Assembly (NCBI RefSeq): GCF_012935695.1
Contig: NZ_CP052859.1
Span: 6,407,781 to 6,471,780, forward strand
Direction: 5' to 3'
Source of the DNA: Pseudomonas sp. ADAK18
GTDB taxonomy: Bacteria; Pseudomonadota; Gammaproteobacteria; Pseudomonadales; Pseudomonadaceae
Length of the DNA: 64,000 bases
The position numbers and the translations under genes are program-made. Under the pieces are notes generated by a model. It was not told the DNA's origin. It saw only the letters and a list, made by a program, of their open reading frames with translations, and ran no database searches. Below, one piece after another: positions 28,615 to 36,891 of the stretch; within the stretch, counting starts at the first letter, position 1; the number at the start of each line of letters is the position of its first letter.

Positions 28615-29337
28615 TTACTTGATGGTCGGTGGCAGGGTATCGCTCACCGCAGCCACTTGGTCCTTGGCCTTTGCCACAGGCGTGGCTGAGCCCTTGAGCT
28701 TCTCGGCTCTGGCTTGGGCCTCAGTGACTTGCTCGGGACTCAGGCCCAACTGACTGACCAGTTGCGCCGCTTGCCCCCAGTTGTCCTGGTAGATCAGCAG
28801 GGTCACCAGATTGACGGCGGCCAGTTGATCGCTCTGCTTGAGTTCCATGGCGGTCATGAACTCAAAGCGTGCGTCCTCGATGCGCAGTTGATTGAGATAG
28901 ACCACGCCCAGGTCATTACGAATTTTTTCATCGGTGGGCGCCAGCTTGGCGGCGCGCTGCAAGTGAGCCATGGCCTGGCCGTTATCGCCTTTGGCGGCGG
29001 ACAGTTGCCCCAGGCCGTGCTCACCTTCTGCTGCCATGCAGGTGCCCAGCAGGCTGCGGTACAGCGGCTCGGCTTCGCTGCGACCCAACAGTCGGTAGGC
29101 CTTGGCCTGGCGCTGACGAACCTGAGGCAGCGAATTGGGCAGGTTCTGCAGGTTGGCCAGACTGGCGTGCAGCTTGCCGTCGTTGGCCATTTCATCGGCC
29201 AGGTTCAGCGACAGTTCCTGGTCGGCGCCAGGTTTGGGGCAACTGCCCGGAGACATCAGGGCCGCCCAGGGGGCCTGGCCGTTGGTGGCGCAACCGCCAA
29301 GCATCAGCAAACCCAGGCCGGCAATCAGTGCTTTCAT
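28615..29337 (-). CDS. tadD: TadD, TPR lipoprotein of Flp pilus assembly
   Basis: The protein has 240 residues with lipoprotein signal MKALIAGLGLLMLGGC. TPR-like helices follow (AEGEHGLGQLSAAKGDNGQA, then HLQRAAKLAPTDEKIRNDLG and QLRIEDARFEFMTAMELKQ). TadD is an outer-membrane-associated lipoprotein that acts as pilotin or assembly factor for the RcpA secretin. It is the seventh gene of the rcpC operon, 10 bp after tadC. Confidence 0.93.
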   Translation of the reverse strand: MKALIAGLGLLMLGGCATNGQAPWAALMSPGSCPKPGADQELSLNLADEMANDGKLHASLANLQNLPNSLPQVRQRQAKAYRLLGRSEAEPLYRSLLGTCMAAEGEHGLGQLSAAKGDNGQAMAHLQRAAKLAPTDEKIRNDLGVVYLNQLRIEDARFEFMTAMELKQSDQLAAVNLVTLLIYQDNWGQAAQLVSQLGLSPEQVTEAQARAEKLKGSATPVAKAKDQVAAVSDTLPPTIK

Positions 29338-29347
29338 CGAGCGCTCC

Positions 29348-30235
29348 TTACAAACTACTCAGGGCTCGGGTGATGGCGATAATCGCCGGTCCCCCAAGGA
29401 CAATCAGCAAAGCGGGAAATAGAAAAAGCATCATCACCACTGACATCTTGGCGGACATCTTGGAGATGTATTCCTGTAAACGGGTCAAGCGACGGTCGTC
29501 GAGCAGTTGTTTGAGCGCCAGCAACGATTTCATCGCACCGCCGCCTTGATGAAGCAGTTGCTGAAGGATAACGCTGGTGTCGGTGAACTCATCCACGGCC
29601 AGTAACTTGGCGGTTTTGCCCAGTTCATCTCCCAGCTCCAGGCCGGAGTCGACGCGTATCAGAATCAAGCGCAGCTCGGAGGTCAGGACCGGTAGCAAGC
29701 GCTGTGCATCGTTGCTCAAAATGCGCAAAGACTGTTCAACCGCCATGCCTGACTCAAACAGAATTCGCAGCAGTGGGATGAAGGTCGAGATCTCTTGAGC
29801 GATGTTCTGTTGCCGGGATTTGGCTGCGCTGACGAGGATGCGTTTGGGCAGCAGATAACCGACTCCCAAGGCGATCAGCGGTGCAATCCACGGTGACTCG
29901 GCCTTGGGGAAAAACAACTCCTGCGTGAGGATGGCAAGCCCTAGCAGTACCACGGGTACACCAATCTGGCAGGCGGCGAACATTGAGCGCTGGCTGGACT
30001 TTCTCCAGCCAACCCGGTTAAGCAGCATCTGTGTCTCGTTGTCCAGACTGACTGAGCGTTGGGCGAGGGGGCTGCTGCCCAGTTGGCGCATCAATGTGCC
30101 GAAGTGGTCCTCACGGGTCAGTTGCCCTTGCAGTCGCTGGGTGACCAGACGTTGGCGACGTCGCTGCTGCATCAGATGGCTGACAATCAACGTGAGTGCG
30201 GCAAGGAACAGAAGGGCGCTAATGAGCAAGGCCAT
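29348..30235 (-). CDS. tadC: TadC, inner-membrane platform protein
   Basis: The protein has 295 residues of the type II secretion F (GspF-like) family. The core FIPLLRILFESGMAVEQSLR, then FTDTSVILQQLLHQGG, sits between N-terminal (about 5-25, 95-135) and C-terminal (about 265-290) membrane segments. With TadB it forms the platform on which the TadA ATPase drives pilin assembly. I choose ATG 30235, one base after the tadB stop; the longer frame lies inside tadB. Confidence 0.94.
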   Translation of the reverse strand: MALLISALLFLAALTLIVSHLMQQRRRQRLVTQRLQGQLTREDHFGTLMRQLGSSPLAQRSVSLDNETQMLLNRVGWRKSSQRSMFAACQIGVPVVLLGLAILTQELFFPKAESPWIAPLIALGVGYLLPKRILVSAAKSRQQNIAQEISTFIPLLRILFESGMAVEQSLRILSNDAQRLLPVLTSELRLILIRVDSGLELGDELGKTAKLLAVDEFTDTSVILQQLLHQGGGAMKSLLALKQLLDDRRLTRLQEYISKMSAKMSVVMMLFLFPALLIVLGGPAIIAITRALSSL

Positions 30236-30236
30236 C

Positions 30237-31118
30237 TCAAACACTCCGCAACATGCGCCAGAACGCCAGGCAACCGAGCACCTGCATGGCAGCGGCGGTA
30301 AATAGCAGATAGCGACCCGTGCCATCGTTCCACATGGTCATCAAGTATTCGGGATTGGTGATCATGAAATACCCGACCATGGAGATCGGCAGTGCCCCCA
30401 GTACATAGGCGGTGATACGGGTTTCACCGGTCAAGGCCCGTAGTTGTCGTGCCCCCTGTTCCCGTTCACGAATCATCTTGATCAGGTTCTCCAGCAGTTC
30501 GCTGGCATTGCCGCCATACCGATGGTTGACCTTCAAGCCCAGAGCAAACAGACGGAATTCGTCCTGTTCGTAAAATTCGGCGAAGTCATTGGCGGCTTCC
30601 GGCAGGCTGACACCCAATTGAACGTTACGCTGGATGCGGCTCATGGTTCGTTTCAGCGGATCGTCGGAGGCCTCGATGGCGCCCAGAACTGCATCCGCCA
30701 GAGTGCGCCCGGATTTGAGGCTGCGCACAGTGTGATCCAGCATCTGCGGCAACTGTTCGATCATCCGCTTCAGCCGCCGCTGATAACGCCAGGCGATGTA
30801 CAGCCGCAGCGCCAACAGTGGCAGGACCATCATTACCAGTAAGCCGATCCAGCCGGCCACCATGTACCCCAGGAATACCCCCAAGCCCCAGCAGGTCAGC
30901 CACAGCCCCAGGCTGTCAGTTGGTTTGCCCAGGCCGGCGCGCTGGAACATCCGCTCAATACCGGTCAAGGCTCCGCGCTCTTGATTCAACAGCGGCTGCC
31001 CCTCGGCAAGGCGCTCCAGCACCCGGTCGGTCTCGGCCTTGCGTATGCCGTTTTGAAACATCCGTATCGACAGACCGATCAGGATCACGCAGATGAGTAT
31101 CAGGATGGGGCCCGTCAT
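30237..31118 (-). CDS. tadB: TadB, inner-membrane platform protein
   Basis: The protein has 293 residues, GspF-like, partner of TadC. MLDHTVRSLKSGRTLADAVL and FALGLKVNHRYGGNASELLE, then LTGETRITAYVLGALP, mark the family. There are four hydrophobic segments. A strong AAGGAGGCGAT precedes ATG 31118, 22 bp after tadA. Confidence 0.95.
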   Translation of the reverse strand: MTGPILILICVILIGLSIRMFQNGIRKAETDRVLERLAEGQPLLNQERGALTGIERMFQRAGLGKPTDSLGLWLTCWGLGVFLGYMVAGWIGLLVMMVLPLLALRLYIAWRYQRRLKRMIEQLPQMLDHTVRSLKSGRTLADAVLGAIEASDDPLKRTMSRIQRNVQLGVSLPEAANDFAEFYEQDEFRLFALGLKVNHRYGGNASELLENLIKMIREREQGARQLRALTGETRITAYVLGALPISMVGYFMITNPEYLMTMWNDGTGRYLLFTAAAMQVLGCLAFWRMLRSV

Positions 31119-31140
31119 ATCGCCTCCTTACTGGCGTCGA

Positions 31141-32415
31141 TCAAGGCAGCGGCATCGTCGATTCGCGGCGCAGTTTGTCGCCGGCGGGATTGATCGCCTC
31201 ACGCAGGAAACCGAAGCCGGTACGCTTGTCATGGCGGAACAGTGTGTTGGTGACATAGACGTCGTCCCGTACGCCCACCACCTCAACCACTTCGCTGACA
31301 CAGCGGCGGCCGTCAGGCAGGCGAGTCAGTTGAATCACTACGTCCAGTGCTGCGCAGATCATTTGTCGCAGGGTTTTTTCCGCCACCACCCGACCGGTCA
31401 GGCCCACCAGGGTTTCCAGGCGCAGCAGCGCATCTTGGGCATTGTTGGCGTGCACGGTACTCATGGAACCGTCGTGACCGGTGTTCATCGCGGTGAGTAC
31501 ATCGAGCACTTCCACACCACGAATTTCACCGAGAATGATGCGGTCCGGGCGCATCCGCAGGGCGTTGCGGATCAGGTCGCTGGCCTTGACCTCACCATGG
31601 CCCTCGGCGTTGGGCGGCCGGGTTTCCAGGCGCACCACATGGGGATGGCCCAGTTGCAGTTCGGCCACATCCTCGATGGTCACCAGGCGTTCTTGAGGAT
31701 TGATCAGTTGGCTGAGAATGTTCAGCAAGGTGGTTTTACCGGTGCCGGTACCGCCGCTGATCAGGATGTTGCAGCGCTTGCCCACGGCCTCCTGGAAAAA
31801 CTCGAAAATATTCTGATCGATGGTTTGCATGGCCACCAGGTCGCTGCTCTTGAGCATGTCCTTGCGAAACTTTCGAATCGACAGGCACGGGCCGTCCAGC
31901 GCAATCGGCGGGATGATCGCGTTGACCCGGCTGCCATCGGGCAGGCGCGCATCGACCATCGGCGACGACTCATCCAGGCGCCGCCCCAGTGGCGCGAGGA
32001 TGCGCTGCATGACTCGCTCCACATGGTGGGCGTCGATAAAGCGCAGGTCGCTCTGGTGCAACAAACCATCGCGTTCGATAAACACCCGGTGCGGGCCGTT
32101 GACCAGAATTTCGGTCACCGAGGGGTCGCGCAGCAGCACTTCCAGGGGGCCGAAACCGGTCAGTTCATCGACGATCTCTTCCGCCAGGCGTTCCATTTCA
32201 TAACGGGAAATTGCCAGGTGCATGCGGGTGATGTACTCGGCGACTTTGTCGATGACAAATTGCGCCAGAGACTGGCGCGAGCCCTCCAGCAGGGTTTTCC
32301 CCGACTCTTCGATGGCGTCGATGATGTAGCGATGCAATACCAGTTTCAGACCATCGTGGTCGGTGTTGCCGCCGGCGGCGCGCGGAGGGGCACCAAAGAG
32401 TTTTTCGCCGCTCAT
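31141..32415 (-). CDS. tadA: TadA, Flp pilus assembly/retraction ATPase
   Basis: The protein has 424 residues of the CpaF/TadA secretion ATPase family. Walker A is [14 protein letters not shown] (K227); EDVAELQL, the Asp/His boxes ([19 protein letters not shown]) and the His-box ([13 protein letters not shown]) are all present. It powers pilin polymerisation from the cytoplasm. It overlaps tadZ by 4 bp (ATGA). Confidence 0.97.
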   Translation of the reverse strand: MSGEKLFGAPPRAAGGNTDHDGLKLVLHRYIIDAIEESGKTLLEGSRQSLAQFVIDKVAEYITRMHLAISRYEMERLAEEIVDELTGFGPLEVLLRDPSVTEILVNGPHRVFIERDGLLHQSDLRFIDAHHVERVMQRILAPLGRRLDESSPMVDARLPDGSRVNAIIPPIALDGPCLSIRKFRKDMLKSSDLVAMQTIDQNIFEFFQEAVGKRCNILISGGTGTGKTTLLNILSQLINPQERLVTIEDVAELQLGHPHVVRLETRPPNAEGHGEVKASDLIRNALRMRPDRIILGEIRGVEVLDVLTAMNTGHDGSMSTVHANNAQDALLRLETLVGLTGRVVAEKTLRQMICAALDVVIQLTRLPDGRRCVSEVVEVVGVRDDVYVTNTLFRHDKRTGFGFLREAINPAGDKLRRESTMPLP

Positions 32416-33605
32416 TTGCCTGCCCTCAACAGTCGTTCAAACCAGCGGGTCGAAGGTTTTTCCAGGCTCTCGGAGCGTTTTGCCAGGCGCTCGCCGAGGG
32501 CTTTCAGGCCCTGAGTCAGATTTTCTCTGGGCGCCAGGGTGAACAAGGTTTGCCCCTGGTTTTTGGCGTTCAACCGTACCTCGGGGCTTAAGGGCAACAC
32601 TGCAATGATTTCCAGGCCGTAGCTTTTTTCCAGGGCCTCGCTGTCCGGTGCGGCGCCTTTGAGGTAGCGATCGATCAGCAAGCGTCCATGGTCCAGCTTC
32701 ATGCCTTTTTCTCGCCAGTGGTTCAGTACGGCGAGGTTGCGTCGGCAGTCCAGCACACTCTGGTCAGTGCACCACAGCAGCTTGTCGCAATGGCTGACAA
32801 AAGTGCGCAGGGCTTCGCTGTCCGGTTGCCCGGTGAGGTTCACCACGATGTGTTGGAAGTGCTGACGCAAGGCACTGAGCAGCATGTATAGCTCGGCGGC
32901 GCTGGTTCGTTCCAGGGGCTCGTCATTGGTGGCATAGGCCAGGATACGCAAGCCATCTTCGGCGCAGGTAAAGGCGCTGTTGATCAGGGTAGTGTCCAGC
33001 CGCCGCAGGTGACGCAGGGCATCGCCAAAGTTGAACGAGCTTTCCAGGCCCAGCAACGACAGGCTATCGCCACGGGGCAGGCCCAGGTCTAGCAGTAATG
33101 TCTGCTGTCCACTTTTTTGCACCACCAGCGCCAGATGGTTGGCCAGCAGTGCGCCATCGGCGTTGGCCTGGGTGCCATAGAGCACGGTGAGGCCGCCGAG
33201 TTGGGTATTGGGTGTCACGGCGGGCAGGCGTTTGCTCAGGCGGCGCACCAGCCCGGCCACTTCGCTGGAGCGTGAGCCGTAGGCGACGAAATCCCGAGCG
33301 CCGGCGCGCATTGCATTGAGCACCAACTGGTTATCCATGCCGTCACCGAGGGCGACGATGGCCAGCATCGGCTTGGCCTCCAGCGCACCTTCGATCAGCG
33401 CACTCTGGGCGGTCACGTGTTCGCGGTCCAGGCCAACAAACACCAGGTTGGCGAAGGTCACGTCCACCAGCGCAAGTAACTCATCCAGGCTGCCGCCGCC
33501 GGCGCTGACCACTTGGCCCAGTGGCGCCAGTGCACCCTGGAGCCACTCCAGGTCGGTGGTGTTGCGGGTGATCGCCAGGAAAGTCTGGCTCAGGCTATCG
33601 GTCAT
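32412..33605 (-). CDS. tadZ: TadZ, pole-localising ATPase-like protein
   Basis: The protein has 397 residues: an atypical receiver-like N-terminal domain (about 1-125) and a ParA/MinD-like domain (LTVLYGTQANADGALLANHL, LLDLGLPRGDSLSLLGLE). The P-loop has YGTQANADGA in place of a canonical KGG(T/V)GK, as is common for TadZ, so strong ATPase activity is doubtful. TadZ places the pilus machine in the cell. It overlaps both neighbours by 4 bp. Confidence 0.92.
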   Translation of the reverse strand: MTDSLSQTFLAITRNTTDLEWLQGALAPLGQVVSAGGGSLDELLALVDVTFANLVFVGLDREHVTAQSALIEGALEAKPMLAIVALGDGMDNQLVLNAMRAGARDFVAYGSRSSEVAGLVRRLSKRLPAVTPNTQLGGLTVLYGTQANADGALLANHLALVVQKSGQQTLLLDLGLPRGDSLSLLGLESSFNFGDALRHLRRLDTTLINSAFTCAEDGLRILAYATNDEPLERTSAAELYMLLSALRQHFQHIVVNLTGQPDSEALRTFVSHCDKLLWCTDQSVLDCRRNLAVLNHWREKGMKLDHGRLLIDRYLKGAAPDSEALEKSYGLEIIAVLPLSPEVRLNAKNQGQTLFTLAPRENLTQGLKALGERLAKRSESLEKPSTRWFERLLRAGK

Positions 33606-34831
33606 TGGGACAGTCCACTACGACGGTCGAAGTTGCCGTTCTCCAGGAAGTACAGGCGGTACCAGTTCGGATCGTAGGTGCGCAGCTTCTCTCCAGGCAG
33701 GGAAGGTAACTGGGCATTGGCGGCGAGGGGCTGGACCAGGTGCGGGGTGACGATCATCAGCAGTTCTTTTTCTTCGCGGCTGATATTGGCGTTACGAAAA
33801 AAAGCCCCGAGGATTGGAATGTCTCCCAGGCCTGGAAACTTGCCGATGGTGGTCGTATTGGTGGAACTGATCAGGCCACTGATCACAAAGCTTTCACCAT
33901 CGGCCAGCGACACGCTGGTGTCGGTGCGGCGGATGGTCAGTGCAGGCACTTCAATGCCTTCGATCTTCACCGAATTGGAGTAATCAAGTTCACTGACTTC
34001 GGGCGCCACTTTGAGGGATATCCGATTATGGTCAATGACGGTAGGCGTCAGTGTCAGGCGAATGCCGAACTCCTTGTACTCGATGGAGATGGAATTGCTG
34101 CCACTGCTGGGAACCGGGATTGGTACTTCGCCGCCCGCCAGGAACGTCGCGCTTTGCCCGCTCAGCGCCACCAGGCTGGGACGTGCCAGGGTGTAGGCAA
34201 ACCCGCTTTGTTCCAGGGCGTTGATCATGGCCGAGACACGGCCACCGCCGAATCCGATATTGAACGAGCCGTTATTGACTGCTTGCCCACGAAAGCTGTT
34301 GGTGGGGGAGCTGGGTGCCGTGCCGTTACCAGGACTGCCAATCAGGAAATTGCCGCCCTGGCCAAAGAGCGAAGTGCTGGCCTGTTTGAGCTTGGTGCGG
34401 CTGACCTCGACAAAACGGATATCGGTTTGCACCTGGCTGGGCAGCGTCGGGTCGTCGGAAGGCGACAGCGTCTGGCTGGTCAGGGCTGAAGTGGCTTTGC
34501 CCTTGACGAACACCATGCTCTGACGAGGCGCCGTGGCACAACTGGTCCAGACCATTAGGCTGGTAGTGCCTGAGGCGACGCCGGTCAGTAGGAAACCACG
34601 GTCGCCATTGAGATGAACGTCGGCTATTTTCGGGTCGCCAATGGCCAGGCGAGTGATCGCCACCGGGGATTGCAGTTCTTGTTGCAAGCCTTCGCCCACT
34701 TCCACCACAGCGGGCAATAGTCCCAGGTTGCTGCAGTTGCCCGGTGCTGCCAGGGTCACGCCCAGGGGCAGGCTCGACAGCATCAGGGCCCAGGTCATTT
34801 GAGTGAACACTGGTGCGTAACGATGGCTCAT
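33602..34831 (-). CDS. rcpA: RcpA, outer-membrane secretin of the Tad system
   Basis: The protein has 409 residues. The signal region is N-terminal; a BON/N-domain part (AITRLAIGDPKIADVHLNGD, then GVASGTTSLMVWT) is followed by the secretin domain (FVEVSRTKLKQASTSLFG, then LARPSLVALSGQSATFLAGGE, then FPGLGDIPILGAFFRN). It forms the pilus pore in the outer membrane. It overlaps tadZ by 4 bp. AAGGA precedes ATG 34831. Confidence 0.96.
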   Translation of the reverse strand: MSHRYAPVFTQMTWALMLSSLPLGVTLAAPGNCSNLGLLPAVVEVGEGLQQELQSPVAITRLAIGDPKIADVHLNGDRGFLLTGVASGTTSLMVWTSCATAPRQSMVFVKGKATSALTSQTLSPSDDPTLPSQVQTDIRFVEVSRTKLKQASTSLFGQGGNFLIGSPGNGTAPSSPTNSFRGQAVNNGSFNIGFGGGRVSAMINALEQSGFAYTLARPSLVALSGQSATFLAGGEVPIPVPSSGSNSISIEYKEFGIRLTLTPTVIDHNRISLKVAPEVSELDYSNSVKIEGIEVPALTIRRTDTSVSLADGESFVISGLISSTNTTTIGKFPGLGDIPILGAFFRNANISREEKELLMIVTPHLVQPLAANAQLPSLPGEKLRTYDPNWYRLYFLENGNFDRRSGLSQ

Positions 34832-34850
34832 TCAAGGCGTCCTTGATCAA

Positions 34851-35798
34851 TCAGGGTGTTTGTTGTGTGGCCGTCTGTTGGGTCACTTGGCTACCGCGGA
34901 TGATCTCGATGCCGGCGCGCTGCGAGCCGCCTTGGGCGAGCTTTTTCGGTGGGCCCACCAGGGCTAGCTGGGTGAACTGGTAAAGGTCACGGTTGGCACT
35001 TTGCAGTTTGCCGGGCGAATCGTTTTCTCCAGCCCAGTAGTGGCTGAGCAGTTGTTCGTCAGCACTGCGCACGGCCAGGCGTAAGGTGCCGGCCTGGGTC
35101 GCGAGCATCAGCCGACTCAGCAGTTGTTCTGGAACCGCCAGTACCACGGTACGCGCGGCAGCACGGCGTTGGGCCTGTTGTGCTCTTTCTTCGGGGGTCG
35201 CAGGAGGAGGTGAGGCTGGCTTGCCATCGTTGGCCAAGCCCAACTGGTCACCCACGCTGAGCAAGCGCAGGGCAGGAATGATGATTTGCGCTGATTGTTC
35301 GGTGTTGCCGGCTTCCTGGCGCAGCGCTAATAGCACATCCACATAATCACCAGGACTGAGCTGACCCCCTGCACCGATCACTTCGTCGACAGAGACCGCC
35401 AGGGCGCGTTCATCAGCGCGAATCATCCGCGCCAAGGGGCCGCCGGGGGTGAAGCTTTCTTCGGTCAACCAAGTGCCTGCGCCCAGGGTTCTCCAGGGGC
35501 TACGACCGATGGCCTGATCAACACGGGTCAAGCTGCCAGCGGGTACCGTGCGCAGCTTTTCCACGGCCAGGTCGGCGGCCGTGAGGGCGACAAAAGGCGG
35601 TACATCATGAGCCAGGACTACCACCGGTTGGCGGGTCTGGTCTTCGACGGCGGCGACGGTTTTTTCTACTGTGGCTGTCTGGGGCGGTGTCACGGCAACG
35701 GGTGCAGGTGGGCGGCTCAAGACCAGCCCCCAATAGCCGGCAAATAGCGCCCCGACTAGTAGCACCCCGGCCAGTATCATGCTGAAGCGACTGTTCAT
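34851..35798 (-). CDS. rcpC: RcpC/CpaB, Flp pilus assembly protein
   Basis: The protein has 315 residues. One N-terminal membrane segment (MILAGVLLVGALFAGYWGLV) is followed by an SAF domain (VVVLAHDVPPFVALTAADLA) and RcpC-type beta domain (DERALAVSVDEVIGAGGQLS, then PGDYVDVLLALRQ). It sits in the periplasm and helps secretin assembly. It is the first gene of the eight-gene operon; GGGAGA precedes the start. Confidence 0.95.
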   Translation of the reverse strand: MNSRFSMILAGVLLVGALFAGYWGLVLSRPPAPVAVTPPQTATVEKTVAAVEDQTRQPVVVLAHDVPPFVALTAADLAVEKLRTVPAGSLTRVDQAIGRSPWRTLGAGTWLTEESFTPGGPLARMIRADERALAVSVDEVIGAGGQLSPGDYVDVLLALRQEAGNTEQSAQIIIPALRLLSVGDQLGLANDGKPASPPPATPEERAQQAQRRAAARTVVLAVPEQLLSRLMLATQAGTLRLAVRSADEQLLSHYWAGENDSPGKLQSANRDLYQFTQLALVGPPKKLAQGGSQRAGIEIIRGSQVTQQTATQQTP

Positions 35799-36125
35799 GA
35801 CGGATCTCCCTTTCCTGTTGCACCACGCGTCCGCCTATCCAAACGAGTCATTTTCGCAACCAGGTAGCTATGAACATCTAACGATTTCGCTATTTGAAGG
35901 TAGTCCAGCTAGGCCAAAATGCCATTACCCCGGGGAAATTTTATCCGCGCTATAGAAGAAGCCTTGGAAAACACCGATTTATGGCGCCAATCTTGGCCCC
36001 ACTACTTTGTGATTAGTCCTTTCTTACAGTTGTGGGTATGGGGTTTGTTGACAATGCTCTAGTGGCACACCGCAATCATCGTGCGGCACTGTCTATCGGC
36101 GCCTGTAGCGCAAAGGAGAAGTCTT
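35799..36125. promoter_or_regulatory. Divergent promoter region between rcpC and flp
   Basis: These 327 bp without a gene are more AT-rich than the flanks. They hold a possible -35 TTGACA at 36048-36053 for flp with only a poor -10 17 bp on, as expected for an activated promoter, a CCCCGGGG palindrome (35928-35935) and TATAGAAG at about 35951. Control by PprB is likely from the P. aeruginosa precedent, but I cannot name its site. AAAGGAGAA just before 36126 is the flp ribosome binding site. Confidence 0.55.
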
Positions 36126-36323
36126 ATGTTCCTTACCTTTCTGATGAAGCTCTATATTCAGCTTCAACTGCTTTTTCATCGCAAGGACGGTGCGACGGCA
36201 ATCGAGTATGCGATCCTTGTGGCTGTAATCGCGCTTGTCGTACTGGTTGCGGCGAGAACACTGGGGACGGATATCTCGAATCTCCTTGAGAGAGTCAGCA
36301 CTGCCATCGCCCCCGCCGCCTGA
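36126..36323 (+). CDS. flp: Flp major pilin prepilin
   Basis: This 65-residue type IVb prepilin has a leader ending HRKDG22, a cleavage site before A23, then ATAIEYAILVAVIALVVLVA, with the Flp-typical E5-Y6 pair (E27, Y28). FppA should cleave it, giving a mature pilin of about 43 residues. AAAGGAGAA sets ATG 36126; an earlier in-frame start adds a non-conserved stretch. It is divergent from the rcpC operon. Confidence 0.95.
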   Translation: MFLTFLMKLYIQLQLLFHRKDGATAIEYAILVAVIALVVLVAARTLGTDISNLLERVSTAIAPAA

Positions 36324-36386
36324 TCTGTGATAGACAGCCATTCATGAGCGCGACAGTCAGTGATTGATCCAGCCAAGGTATTGCTC

Positions 36387-36821
36387 ATGAATGGTGCTGC
36401 AACTGTCCGCCAACAAATCCTGTTGGTGGATGATGAAGAGGATGCCCTCGTTGAACTGGCCGAGTCGCTGGAGAACGAGGGCTTCGTTTGTTTTACCGCC
36501 ACCTCCGTCACTTTCGCGTTGCAAGAGCTGACCTTGCACCCGGATATCGCCTTGGTCATCACCGACCTGCGCATGCCCGAGGAGAGCGGCATTTTGTTGA
36601 TCAAGCGTCTGCGTGAACACACCTCCCGCCAACACCTCCCGGTGATCGTGATGTCCGGCCATGCCGAGATGGATGATGTCAGCGACATGCTGCGCCTGCA
36701 GGTGCTGGACCTGTTTCGCAAGCCGATCTATCTGGTGCGTTTGCTGGATACGTTGAACAACCTGTTCCCGTTGCCTAAAGTGCAGTTGGTCAAATATCCG
36801 GGAGAGCAGCGCAAGTCTTAA
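36387..36821 (+). CDS. Stand-alone receiver-domain protein
   Basis: The protein has 144 residues that are nearly all one REC domain: ILLVDDEEDA (D15, D16), phosphoacceptor D60 in LVITDLRMPEE, S90 in VIVMSGHAE and K112 in LFRKPI. There is no output domain. It lies 63 bp after flp on the same strand, so it may be co-transcribed and act as a phosphate sink or regulator for the PprA kinase, which is inference. ATG 36387 has AAGG upstream; GTG 36360 is an alternative. Confidence 0.85.
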   Translation: MNGAATVRQQILLVDDEEDALVELAESLENEGFVCFTATSVTFALQELTLHPDIALVITDLRMPEESGILLIKRLREHTSRQHLPVIVMSGHAEMDDVSDMLRLQVLDLFRKPIYLVRLLDTLNNLFPLPKVQLVKYPGEQRKS

Positions 36822-36846
36822 ACGCCCAAGCCGCACATTATTAAAG

Positions 36847-36866
36847 GAAAGGCCGATAGGCCTTTC
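36847..36866. terminator. Bidirectional Rho-independent terminator
   Basis: GAAAGGCC (36847-36854), loop GATA, GGCCTTTC (36859-36866), with T-rich tract on the + side and A-rich tract on the - side. It lies between the convergent receiver gene and tpsB-type gene, so it can end both. Confidence 0.85.
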
Positions 36867-36891
36867 TTGCCGTTTGGCTTGAGGCTATCGA

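Noticed and set aside
31093..32514. 473-codon plus-strand frame opposite tadA
   Set aside because: Shadow of tadA, which has intact ATPase motifs.
36061..36080. Sigma-54 promoter for flp (TGGCAC at about 36063)
   Set aside because: The matching -12 GC element is not at the required spacing.
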